Below, in pieces: positions 1 to 7,843 of a stretch of DNA of 22,043 bases. Each line of letters opens with the position of its first letter. Position 1 is the first letter of the stretch. The DNA lies in the NCBI GenBank assembly GCA_035525455.1, contig DATLEF010000023.1, forward strand, positions 1 to 22,043. Direction: 5' to 3'. A model generated the notes under the pieces. The model worked only from the letters and a program-made list of their open reading frames with translations, was not told the DNA's origin and did not search any database. Position numbers and translations under genes: made by a program. This stretch comes from JAQGMV01 sp035525455 (GTDB lineage Bacteria > Pseudomonadota > Gammaproteobacteria > Burkholderiales > SG8-41).

Positions 1-638
1 CCGCGGTCGGCCGCGCCGAATTCGTGCAGGACTTTGTGCTTGCCAACGCTTCCATCGTTTTGAATTGGATACGCGCGCAGCTGGCGCGGTCCGGTGCGAT
101 CGGGATCGCCTTCAGCGACGTACAGCGACTTCCCGTCGGGCGAAAGCGCCAGCGCGCGCGCGCCTTGCGTATCGAAAGTTATGCGCTTCAGGCTCCACTT
201 GCCTTGCGCATCGCGTTCAAGCCTCAATATCGATGCCTGCTCCGGAAATGGATAAACCGGAGGTCCGTACGGCGGCACCGTATTGAAGGCGTCAGCGAAC
301 CAGACGCGGCCCTTCATGTCGCTGGTCAGGTCGGTCGGCTGATTGTGGTGCTTGCCGTCGAGCAGGTCGCAAGTCGGCGCGGTCGAGCCGTCCGGCTTGA
401 ATTCGATTACGCGGCGTCCGCCTTCCTGCGCGCCGAATATGGAGCCGTTGGGCCCCGCCGCGATGCCGTTCGTTCTGCCGGTGTAGCGCCGAAACTCCGT
501 AACCTCGCGCGTGTCCGGATCGAAGCGCAGCACGCGCTCTTCGCGCACGGCGCTGAACAGCATGTGCTTGCCGTCCCACGCTAGACCGCCGGTAGGCCCG
601 TTATAAGCTCCGGCGACGCGTACGAAATTCAGATTCAT
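1..638 (-). CDS. SMP-30/gluconolactonase-like beta-propeller protein, partial (C-terminus beyond window)
   Basis: The frame is open from an ATG at 638 to the left edge, giving 212 visible residues that begin MNLNFVRVAGAYNGPTGG. Blade-like repeats are visible (GGLAWDGKHMLFSA, ALALSPDGKSLYVAEGDPD), typical of the SMP-30/gluconolactonase/LRE family of six-bladed propellers. Family members usually hydrolyse sugar or other lactones using a divalent metal. The usual ligand positions look changed here: the GEGPxWD glutamate position reads TGGLAWD, the NxPND site reads NQPTD, and the PNGL asparagine site reads ARAL. The protein may therefore be catalytically inactive, or work by a different chemistry. 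The start lies 14 bases after the stop of the upstream lactonase-like gene, so the two are probably co-transcribed. The family call is fairly safe; the substrate is unknown. Confidence 0.8.
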   Translation of the reverse strand, partial: MNLNFVRVAGAYNGPTGGLAWDGKHMLFSAVREERVLRFDPDTREVTEFRRYTGRTNGIAAGPNGSIFGAQEGGRRVIEFKPDGSTAPTCDLLDGKHHNQPTDLTSDMKGRVWFADAFNTVPPYGPPVYPFPEQASILRLERDAQGKWSLKRITFDTQGARALALSPDGKSLYVAEGDPDRTGPRQLRAYPIQNDGSVGKHKVLHEFGAADR

Positions 639-652
639 GTCTTGTCTCCCCG

Positions 653-1576
653 TTACAGCGCCGGAACGCCGGCAATGGGCATCCGCGAACGCGTCACACA
701 ACCGATGAATGTGATGTAGAGCGTGCGCCAGTCGTCATCGCCGAAAGCGAAATTGGTCGGATGCCATCCCGGTGTTTTGAGCCTGGCGAGCACGTTGCCT
801 TGGCGGTCGTGCATCCAGATACCACCGGGACCGGTGTCGTAGACGTTGCCTTCCACGTCGCATTTCATGCCGTCGGGCACTCCGCGCTCGGGATCCGTGT
901 ACCTGTAGAACATCCGGCCCGGCCCGAGGCTGCCGTCGGGCTGCATGTCGTATACGCGGACGACGCGCTCACGGCTGCAATTGATGTACATCAGCTTCTC
1001 GTCAGGCGAAAAACACAAGCCGTTGGGATAAACCGCGTCGTCATTGGCGATCGACAGCGTGCCGTCCGGCGCGATGCGGAAAACCGGATTGCTGTCGAGG
1101 TATTTCTGAATGTCGTCACCGACCATACCGACGTTCAGCAAGCCGCCGTTCGGATCGGTGAAATAGATCGAGCCGTCCGAATGCACGACGATGTCGTTCG
1201 GGCTGTTGAGCTTCTTGCCTTGCCAATGCGATGCGAGCGTCGTTTTGTTCTTTCCATCGATGTCCATGCGAAACACAGTGCGGCCACCCCAGCCGGCGAT
1301 GACCAGTCTGCCCTGCGCGTCGAGCACCATGCCGTCGGCGTGGTCCGACGGGTTCATGATGCACTCGGGCTTGCCGCCCTGTTTCCATTTCCATATCGAA
1401 TCGCCGCAGATATCGACGTAGAACAGTTGTTTCGTGCGCTTGTCCCAGATGGGGCCCTCGCCGAATATGACTTCGGGCGCGATCACTTCCACTTCGATGT
1501 TCTTCTTTGGAAAGTGGCGCTCCGCGCCGGGTGCCAGCATGTCGACTTCGATTTTTACTTCCTGTGCTCCGTGCAT
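653..1576 (-). CDS. SMP-30/gluconolactonase/LRE family hydrolase
   Basis: The 307-residue protein matches the family length. The expected metal and substrate ligands are in place: Glu40 in FGEGPIWD, Asn127 in NSPND, Asn185 in YPNGLCFSPD and Asp235 in VPDGMKCD. Family enzymes hydrolyse lactones or related esters with a bound Ca, Zn or Mn ion. There is no obvious signal peptide, so the enzyme is probably cytoplasmic. The frame is open further upstream to 1666, but the ATG at 1576 is preceded by a good ribosome-binding site (AAAGGAAG), and a longer version would run into the preceding gene. It lies 28 bases downstream of the receiver-PP2C gene and 14 bases upstream of a second SMP-30-like gene, so it probably belongs to the same operon. 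The actual substrate cannot be told from sequence. Confidence 0.9.
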   Translation of the reverse strand: MHGAQEVKIEVDMLAPGAERHFPKKNIEVEVIAPEVIFGEGPIWDKRTKQLFYVDICGDSIWKWKQGGKPECIMNPSDHADGMVLDAQGRLVIAGWGGRTVFRMDIDGKNKTTLASHWQGKKLNSPNDIVVHSDGSIYFTDPNGGLLNVGMVGDDIQKYLDSNPVFRIAPDGTLSIANDDAVYPNGLCFSPDEKLMYINCSRERVVRVYDMQPDGSLGPGRMFYRYTDPERGVPDGMKCDVEGNVYDTGPGGIWMHDRQGNVLARLKTPGWHPTNFAFGDDDWRTLYITFIGCVTRSRMPIAGVPAL

Positions 1577-1604
1577 TCGGGCTTCCTTTCTTAGAGTCCC
1601 TACC

Positions 1605-2777
1605 TCAATTTCCCAGACGGATCGCCATGGCGGCGATGTCGTCGGCCTGCGGCTCGCCCGCCGCAAAATCGCGCACGCTCGCGATCACTTCCGAAACCAC
1701 GGCTCTCGCCGGCGCGCCCGCGAGTCGTTTCAGCACAGCCTCGAGCCGCTTGTCCGAAAAGAACGCGCTTTCAGCATCCATCGCTTCGGTCACGCCGTCG
1801 GTATAGACAAAGAGACACTGGCCCGGCGCAATGCGGCAGGTTTCGGTCACGTATTCGTAATCGTCGAAGATGCCCAGCGGGATACCATGCGCGCCCTGCA
1901 CGGGCGAGACACCGCTTTCGCCGATCACGTACGGCGTATTGTGTCCGGCGTTGCAGTACTTGAGCGTGCCTGTCCCCGGATCGAGGATGCCGAAGAACGC
2001 GGTCACGAACATATCCTGTCGATTGTCGAGGCAGACGTCTTCGTTGATTCTCGAGACTACGGCGCCGGGCTCGACCGGCCTGCCGTCGGGCTCGCGATAG
2101 AGCATCGCCACGAGCCGCGTCATCGTCTTGACGCGCGCCATGAAAAGCGCCGCCGGCGCGCCTTTGCCCGACACATCGGCGACGACGAAGTAGAGGCGCC
2201 CGTCTTCGCCCCAGAAGAAGTCGTAAAGGTCGCCGCCGATCTCGCGCGCGGGCTCCAGTGTCGCGAAAATCTCCATCTTCGCCACCCGCGCCGGCGAATT
2301 GAAGTCGAGCGGCACCATGCTCATCTGAATCTCGCGCGCGGCCTTCAGCTCATTTTCGAGCTGGTCGCGGTGGCGCACGATATCGTCGCGCAGCCGTTTC
2401 TTTTCGAGACTCGCGTTGACGCGCGTGCGCAGCAGCGTCGGATTGAAAGGCTTCGGCAGATAGTCTTCCGCCCCGAGCTCGATGCAGCGGATGACGCTCT
2501 CGATCTCGTCCACGGCCGAAATCATGATGACCGGGATGTGGCGCAGGCGCGCATCGCCGCGCAGGCGCTCGAGCACGTCGTACCCGGAAAGGCCCGGCAT
2601 CATGATGTCGAGCAGGATCAGATCCGGAGGATTCGCAGCCGCGAGCTCGAGCGCTTTCGCGCCGTTCGTCGCCACTTTCACCTTGTACTGCTCCCCGAGG
2701 AGCCCTGCGAGCAGCGTGATATTCGCCGGCGTATCGTCGACCGCGAGTATCGTCTCAGGCGCGCGCGCCGGATTCAT
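1605..2777 (-). CDS. Response regulator with receiver and PP2C-type (SpoIIE/RsbU) phosphatase domains
   Basis: The protein is 390 residues. Residues about 9-125 are a CheY-like receiver (acidic pair VDD, phospho-acceptor Asp57 in LLDIMMPG, Ser93 of MISA, Lys109 of PKPF). A helical linker covers about 125-155. Residues about 155-390 are a SpoIIE-type PP2C phosphatase with metal-binding aspartates in GGDLYDFF (Asp183), ADVSGKG (Asp201), YTDGVTEA (Asp327) and QADD (Asp379). Such proteins dephosphorylate a serine on an anti-sigma antagonist (RsbV/HsbA type) when their receiver is phosphorylated. The start at 2777 gives a natural N-terminus (MNPARAPETILAVDD) 25 bases after the kinase stop. A start at 2837 would overlap the kinase, and no strong ribosome-binding site is visible. 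The adjacent hybrid kinase is the obvious partner. No anti-sigma or antagonist gene lies nearby. Confidence 0.93.
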   Translation of the reverse strand: MNPARAPETILAVDDTPANITLLAGLLGEQYKVKVATNGAKALELAAANPPDLILLDIMMPGLSGYDVLERLRGDARLRHIPVIMISAVDEIESVIRCIELGAEDYLPKPFNPTLLRTRVNASLEKKRLRDDIVRHRDQLENELKAAREIQMSMVPLDFNSPARVAKMEIFATLEPAREIGGDLYDFFWGEDGRLYFVVADVSGKGAPAALFMARVKTMTRLVAMLYREPDGRPVEPGAVVSRINEDVCLDNRQDMFVTAFFGILDPGTGTLKYCNAGHNTPYVIGESGVSPVQGAHGIPLGIFDDYEYVTETCRIAPGQCLFVYTDGVTEAMDAESAFFSDKRLEAVLKRLAGAPARAVVSEVIASVRDFAAGEPQADDIAAMAIRLGN

Positions 2778-2802
2778 GGCTGTAGCAACTTGCGTTCGTG
2801 CG

Positions 2803-5800
2803 TCACGTGCCCGCTTTCTCCGTCGACAGCGCTGCAAGCGCCACGTCGAACTCGAAATTATCGACCGCGCGGCGCACTTGCGAATAGGTTTTCACCGGGA
2901 GCATGTGCTTCAACTCTTCACCGCGCTCGGACCAGAGCTGCTGTGCGGCGACGTCGCCATCGCCGAGCAGGCGCCGCAGCTCGTCCACCCATGCCGGCAG
3001 CGTGACCTCCGAGAGGAGCTGCTCTTCGCTGCCTGCGTCGACAGGTGCAGCGGTCATCGTCGTATCGATATTCAACACATCGGAAAGTCCAGACATCACG
3101 GGACGCAGCCCCCGCTCTACATCGCCGAGCGCGGCATCCGGACTTTCGCCCCGCCGCAATACCTGTTCGAGCACTCCGGCCGCATCGGCGACTTTCACCG
3201 AGCCGACGTTGGCAGCCACACCTTTGAGCGAATGCGCAAGCCGCGTCGCCTCTTCGTGCCTGCCTTCGCGAAGCAGCAGCGTGAGCTCCTGGCCGAATGC
3301 GGAGAAGCCGATCACGTATTGCTTGAGCAGGCTCAGATAAAGCCCTTCGTTGCCGCGCGTGCGTTTGAGGCCCGCCTCGGCGTCGAGGCCGTCGATGCTT
3401 TGCAGCGCGCTTGCGCCGGCCGGCGGGGTCGCGCGCTGCTGCGAGAGCACGGCGACGGTTTTGAGCACGGGCTCGGCTGCTTTGCCGGCGCCGCGCGCTT
3501 TGTCGACGACTTCGCGCCTGCAGAAACTCGAGACGACGCGATAGAGCTCGTCCGGATCGATGGGCTTTCCGATGTGTCCGCGCATGCCGAGGGCAAGACA
3601 GCGCTCCTGCTCTTCCATCATCACGTGCGCGGTCATCGCCACGATGGGCAGCGCTGAATAGCGGGCAACGGCGCGCAGCCGCTTGGTGGTCTCATATCCA
3701 TCGAGCACGGGCATCTGCAGGTCCATGAAGACCAGCGAATAAAAGTCCGCCGGCTTTGCGTCGAGCATCTCGATCGCCTGCTCGCCGTGTTGCGCGAGAT
3801 CGGCGATGACGCCCATGCCGCGCAGCAGCTCCATCACGAGCTGCTGGTTGATCGGGTGGTCCTCGACGACTAGCACATGCATGTTCTCGAGCGAAGGGTT
3901 CTGCTCTTCGATCGTGCCGCCTTCGGCCGCGATCTGCTCGCCATGCAGACTGGAAAGCGTCTGCTGCAGCGAGACCGGCAGCACGGGCTTCGAAAGGAAA
4001 TGCTTGACTCCGAGATGATCGACCGACCCGCGCAGATCCTCGGTGTCGTACGCCGAGATCACGACGATTTGCGGAGCGCTGGCGCCGAAGCGGGAATGGA
4101 TCGCCGATATCAGGTCGCCGCCATCCATGCCCGGCATCACCCAGTCGATGAAGGCCAGCGCGAAAGGCTCGTTCCCGGCGGTCGCGTTCTCCAGTGCCGC
4201 GAGCGCGCGTTCGCCGTTCTCGGCTTCCTCGACGTTGAAACCGAATGCCTGCAGCATGCCGCTCAAAACCATGCGCGCTTCCGGCAGGTCGTCGACCACG
4301 AGTGCGCGATCGCCCGCAGGACCGGTCCAGACGGCGGGCATCGGCACCGCCGCCTTGCCAAGCTTGACGGTGAACTGGAAAGACGAGCCTTTGCCCGGCT
4401 CGCTCGTGACGATGATCTCGCCGCCCATCATTTCGACGAGCCGCTTCGAGATCGCCAGGCCGAGCCCCGTGCCGCCGTACTTGCGCGTAGTCGAGCCGTC
4501 GGCCTGTGTGAACTCCGCGAAAAGCTTGGCCGTCTGCTCGGGTGTCATGCCGATGCCGGTATCCGTCACGGTGAAGCGCAGCACGACGTTCTCGCCGTCC
4601 GATTCGAGGATGGAAGGCGACAGGCGCACGTACCCGCGCTCGGTGAACTTGACCGCATTCGAGAGCAGGTTGATGAGGATCTGGCCGAGGCGCAGTCCGT
4701 CGCCGATCATGTGCGGCTCGCGAGCGAGCTGGGGATCCATGTCGAGCAGCAGCTCGATTTCCTTTTCCAGCGCTTTCTGGCGCACGAGGAAAAGACTGTT
4801 CGCGATCGTCTGCTGCAGATCGAAAGGCACGAGCTCCAGGTCGAGCTTGTCCGCCTCGATCTTGGAAAAATCCAGGATGTCGTTGATCACGCCGAGCAGC
4901 GCTTTCGCCGCTTCATGGATTTTCGTGACGTAGTCTTTCTGCCGCGGATCGAGCTTCGTTTTCAGCGCAAGGTAAGCCATGCCGATGATCGCGTTCATCG
5001 GAGTGCGGATCTCGTGGCTCATGTTCGCGAGGAACATCGATTTCGCCCGCGTGGCCGTTTCTGCCGCCGCACGAGCCTCCTGCAACTCCTGCGAGGCCTT
5101 GGTTCGCTGCTGGATGTCTTCCTCGATCGCGGAGGCCATGTTGTTGAACGCATTTGCGACCGTGTTCAGCTCGACAACCGCTTTGCCGGGCTTCACGCGA
5201 GCGGCGTAGTTGCCTTCCGCAATGCGGTCTGCCCCCGCCGCGATGCGCCTGATCGGGCGCAGCACCGATTTGTTGATGAAGAGCGACCCTGCGATCGTGA
5301 GGAGCAGCAGCACGATCATGGCAGCGCATGCGAGCACGATCGCACGCCACAGATGTTCGGTCGCCCGCTGTACGGTCAGGCCCGTGCGCGCATCGGCCAT
5401 ATCGGTCAGGCGGTTGACGTCCGCCATCAACCCCGCCTGGAGTTTTTCGTATTCGGAACCATACAGCGTCTTCAGCGCGAACTCCGGATGCGGGGCACCG
5501 CCTGTCACGAATTCGTTTTTTTCCGGATCGTAAAGACCCTGCATCGCCGCGAATCCAATCTGCTGCAGCTTGTGCTGCGTGTCGCTCGTGTCGATCGCCT
5601 GGTCGAGGACCTTGAGCTCCTCATCGGAAGCGCCGGCTTCTTTCATGCGCACCGGAAAGGATTTGCCGTTGGCAACGCCGTCTTCGCCTTTCAGGTACTC
5701 GCGCAGTCCGCTGCCACCCATGACCGTGCGGTAATCGGTGAGCGCGTAATACTCGGTGAGGTAGCGCGTGTCGCCGGTCGCTGCGTACGCGCGCACGAGC

Positions 5801-5982
5801 CGGCTCATCGTCTGCGTGAGGCGCGAGAGCTCGGAAGTGAGCGAAAGCGTGACTTTGCGCTGCTCGAGCGCCTGGCCGACTTCGCTGAAAGACGCGGCCA
5901 CCAACCACAGCGCGGCTCCGATCGCGGCGAGGAACGTCAAGGTCGCGACCGGGAAGGCGATCGAGAAGAACTTCAATCTCAT
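2803..5982 (-). CDS. Hybrid sensor histidine kinase (HAMP-HisKA-HATPase-REC-REC-Hpt), BarA-like architecture
   Basis: The protein is 1059 residues. An N-terminal membrane helix (about 7-31) and a second one (about 212-237) enclose a helical periplasmic sensor region of about 180 residues. HAMP and coiled coil follow (about 238-312). HisKA carries His323 in MSHEIRTPMNAIIG. HATPase_c has its N box (NLLSNAVKFT), DTGIGM and GGTGLGLAISK. Receiver 1 has Asp613 (FIDWVMPGMDG) and receiver 2 has Asp754 (FMDLQMPVLDG). Hpt has His917 (AHSLKGVAANVG). A helical tail of about 100 residues follows the Hpt. All phosphorelay residues are present, so a complete relay to an external regulator is expected. The likely regulator is the receiver-PP2C protein encoded 25 bases downstream. 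The ATG at 5982 has AGAGGG upstream. The sensed signal is unknown. Confidence 0.95.
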   Translation of the reverse strand: MRLKFFSIAFPVATLTFLAAIGAALWLVAASFSEVGQALEQRKVTLSLTSELSRLTQTMSRLVRAYAATGDTRYLTEYYALTDYRTVMGGSGLREYLKGEDGVANGKSFPVRMKEAGASDEELKVLDQAIDTSDTQHKLQQIGFAAMQGLYDPEKNEFVTGGAPHPEFALKTLYGSEYEKLQAGLMADVNRLTDMADARTGLTVQRATEHLWRAIVLACAAMIVLLLLTIAGSLFINKSVLRPIRRIAAGADRIAEGNYAARVKPGKAVVELNTVANAFNNMASAIEEDIQQRTKASQELQEARAAAETATRAKSMFLANMSHEIRTPMNAIIGMAYLALKTKLDPRQKDYVTKIHEAAKALLGVINDILDFSKIEADKLDLELVPFDLQQTIANSLFLVRQKALEKEIELLLDMDPQLAREPHMIGDGLRLGQILINLLSNAVKFTERGYVRLSPSILESDGENVVLRFTVTDTGIGMTPEQTAKLFAEFTQADGSTTRKYGGTGLGLAISKRLVEMMGGEIIVTSEPGKGSSFQFTVKLGKAAVPMPAVWTGPAGDRALVVDDLPEARMVLSGMLQAFGFNVEEAENGERALAALENATAGNEPFALAFIDWVMPGMDGGDLISAIHSRFGASAPQIVVISAYDTEDLRGSVDHLGVKHFLSKPVLPVSLQQTLSSLHGEQIAAEGGTIEEQNPSLENMHVLVVEDHPINQQLVMELLRGMGVIADLAQHGEQAIEMLDAKPADFYSLVFMDLQMPVLDGYETTKRLRAVARYSALPIVAMTAHVMMEEQERCLALGMRGHIGKPIDPDELYRVVSSFCRREVVDKARGAGKAAEPVLKTVAVLSQQRATPPAGASALQSIDGLDAEAGLKRTRGNEGLYLSLLKQYVIGFSAFGQELTLLLREGRHEEATRLAHSLKGVAANVGSVKVADAAGVLEQVLRRGESPDAALGDVERGLRPVMSGLSDVLNIDTTMTAAPVDAGSEEQLLSEVTLPAWVDELRRLLGDGDVAAQQLWSERGEELKHMLPVKTYSQVRRAVDNFEFDVALAALSTEKAGT

Positions 5983-6007
5983 GCGTGAAACCCTCTGGCC
6001 CCCTCAT

Positions 6008-6023
6008 TTATGCACAGGCATAA
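6008..6023. promoter_or_regulatory. Perfect 16-base inverted repeat upstream of the sensor kinase gene
   Basis: TTATGC and GCATAA flank the 4-base loop ACAG, about 25 bases before the kinase start codon at 5982. It could be an operator for an internal promoter or a small leader hairpin. There is no U-tract, and no regulator can be assigned. The symmetry is seen directly; the function is inferred. Confidence 0.3.
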
Positions 6024-6036
6024 GAGCTGCGCAAGA

Positions 6037-6054
6037 GCGCGCCTCCCGGCGCGT
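6037..6054 (-). terminator. GC-rich hairpin after the CocE-type hydrolase gene
   Basis: On the minus strand, CGCGCC and GGCGCG form a 6-base-pair stem with loop GGGA (plus a possible G-U closing pair). It begins about 16 bases after the hydrolase stop codon at 6071. No run of U follows, so it is at best a weak or partial terminator between the hydrolase and the kinase. It could equally be an mRNA-stabilising hairpin. Confidence 0.3.
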
Positions 6055-6070
6055 GCAGCGCGAGACGCGT

Positions 6071-7738
6071 CTACTTAGGCGGAATGATCGGCAGCAGCAG
6101 ATAGGACGGCCGCTCGCCGCCGGCGTGGATCGTATTACGCGCCGCCTGGTTGTAGTCGGCGTGATAGTGCGTGAAGTGGCCGGTGCCGACGCCGTCTTTC
6201 GGCTGCACGTCGAGCCGCAGCTTGTGGCCTTTCCTGAAGACCATAGACGTCGGCCACACTTCGACCTGGCACTCGACGATCTCGCCGGGCGCAAGCCACA
6301 CGCGTTCGTCGTGCGCATGATACGGCCGATAAGGCAGCGACTTCGCTCGATCGAGCTTACGGTGTGAGGCGCGCAGCCATCCCTTCGTCACGCACGGAAC
6401 CGAATCGCCGCGCTGACCGACTTCACACACGTCCTTGCCATCCGCGCCGATGTTGCGAATCGTCGCGATGATGTCCATGTCTTTCGACGTGCTCGACACC
6501 CACACGTTGAGCACGATCGGGCCTGTCACTTCGGTGTCTTCTTTCATCGGCGGCGTCTCGAAGGAAACGCCCGTGCGTCCGCCCATGCTGTGCCTTCCAC
6601 CGGGGGATGCTTCGTACGTGATCTTTGCAGCAGCGCCCGGAATCTCGGTGCTCAACCGGCCTTCGACGCCGTCGGCCAGCGGCGATTCGCGCTGTGGCTG
6701 GAGGTAAAACTGGGTCCATTGCGTGCGCGGAATCGGCCAGTCGTCTTCAAAGCGGAACGGATACGGTTTTCTGCTGCCGCCGGTGCGTATCTCCAGCTTC
6801 ACGCGCGGCTCGTCCATGATGCCGGTATCGATTCCCTTGAGCCAGTGATCGAACCAGCGCAGTTGCTCGAGCCTGCCTTCCTCGCCGTGAAACGGGTGGT
6901 AATGCGAGCCGCTGTGGATACGCAGTTTTTTGTTCTCGGACGCGGCGCACACATAAGCCTCGGTGTTGCCGCGCAAGTGCATTGCAAAACCACCCCAGTT
7001 GCCGACGCTGTACACGGGCACCGTAATCTTGTCCCAGCGCGCGCTGCACATGCGCCAGAATTCCGAGTCGAGGTTGTTGCGCATGTAATCCCAGAGCAGG
7101 TTGTTGTCGAATGCGTCCGGGTTGTAGCTGCTCGGCTCTCCCAGCAGATGATGCGCGGTCTGCATGTGATGCCACTGCGTGAGAAAACCCATCGCGAAGA
7201 TACCCCCGTGATAGGCCTGGTCGCGGTACTGATCGGCGCGGCCTTCCCACGGCATGATCGCCTTCAGCGACGGCGGCTGCAGCCCCGCGACGCGCCACTG
7301 GAAATTGGCGTGGTATGAAATGCCCAGCGTGCCGACGCTGCCGCTGCACCAGCTTTGTTTCGCGATCCATTCGATGCAATCGTAGGTGTCGACCGCTTCC
7401 TGGAGCGAGCTCGGCTCGGATTTACCGGGCGACTTGCCCGAGCCGCGGCTGTCCACGCGGACCAGGGCGTAACCGCGAGGACACCACCACAACGGATTGA
7501 CGGTTTCCCAGTTCATGTATTCGTTCGCGGGCTCGCCCAGGTCTTCGGGAGGAATCCACAGCTTGTCCTTCATGTACGGTCCGGTGTTCATGATGGCCGG
7601 AAAGCGCTCGCTGCCGCCTTCGGGACGGAACACGTCGGCGTAGAGGAGACTCCCGTCGCGCAACGGAATGCGCACGTCTTTTTCGACGACGAGCTTGTAG
7701 TCCTTGGGCTGCGACAGTTTCCCGCTTTTCTCAGGCAT
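6071..7738 (-). CDS. CocE/NonD family hydrolase (peptidase S15, X-Pro dipeptidyl-peptidase fold)
   Basis: The protein is 555 residues, the usual size for cocaine-esterase or alpha-amino-acid-ester-hydrolase relatives. The N-terminal alpha/beta hydrolase part begins with VRIPLRDGSLLYADVFRP, has the conserved VRVDSRGSGKSPG, and has a nucleophile elbow with Ser141 in GTLGISY. A histidine candidate lies in IHSGSHYHPF (about 279). The C-terminal part (about 330-555) is the jelly-roll X-Pro C domain. Where cocaine esterase has GWYD, carrying the catalytic Asp, this protein reads NWGG (247-250), so the acid residue must come from elsewhere or be absent. There is no signal peptide. The ATG at 7738 has GAGGAT upstream. 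It probably acts on an ester or amide; the substrate is unknown. It lies 88 bases before the sensor-kinase gene on the same strand and may feed that operon. Confidence 0.9.
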   Translation of the reverse strand: MPEKSGKLSQPKDYKLVVEKDVRIPLRDGSLLYADVFRPEGGSERFPAIMNTGPYMKDKLWIPPEDLGEPANEYMNWETVNPLWWCPRGYALVRVDSRGSGKSPGKSEPSSLQEAVDTYDCIEWIAKQSWCSGSVGTLGISYHANFQWRVAGLQPPSLKAIMPWEGRADQYRDQAYHGGIFAMGFLTQWHHMQTAHHLLGEPSSYNPDAFDNNLLWDYMRNNLDSEFWRMCSARWDKITVPVYSVGNWGGFAMHLRGNTEAYVCAASENKKLRIHSGSHYHPFHGEEGRLEQLRWFDHWLKGIDTGIMDEPRVKLEIRTGGSRKPYPFRFEDDWPIPRTQWTQFYLQPQRESPLADGVEGRLSTEIPGAAAKITYEASPGGRHSMGGRTGVSFETPPMKEDTEVTGPIVLNVWVSSTSKDMDIIATIRNIGADGKDVCEVGQRGDSVPCVTKGWLRASHRKLDRAKSLPYRPYHAHDERVWLAPGEIVECQVEVWPTSMVFRKGHKLRLDVQPKDGVGTGHFTHYHADYNQAARNTIHAGGERPSYLLLPIIPPK

Positions 7739-7763
7739 GGCGATCCTCAGGGGGAGTCGTTGA

Positions 7764-7793
7764 TTGTCTTGGAGGGTGGAAGTGTAAGATAAA
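7764..7793 (+). promoter_or_regulatory. Candidate sigma-70-type promoter for the first Bug gene
   Basis: TTGTCT at 7764-7769 and GATAAA at 7788-7793 are separated by 18 bases and lie about 50 bases before the start codon. They sit in the 105-base divergent gap between the hydrolase and Bug genes. The match is only moderate and has not been tested. Confidence 0.3.
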
Positions 7794-7843
7794 AGCGCAT
7801 CTCGGGCAGTCGCGCGGCCCTCTTCGGTTCGGAGGAGAACCTC

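Noticed and set aside
1434..3005. 523-codon plus-strand open frame opposite the lactonase and receiver-PP2C genes
   Set aside because: Antisense shadow of conserved genes; no family signature and no convincing ribosome-binding site.
3877..5988. 703-codon plus-strand open frame opposite the hybrid kinase
   Set aside because: It is antisense to a gene with complete, recognisable domains. Its product is rich in Arg, His and Asp with no domain, as expected for a shadow frame in GC-rich DNA.
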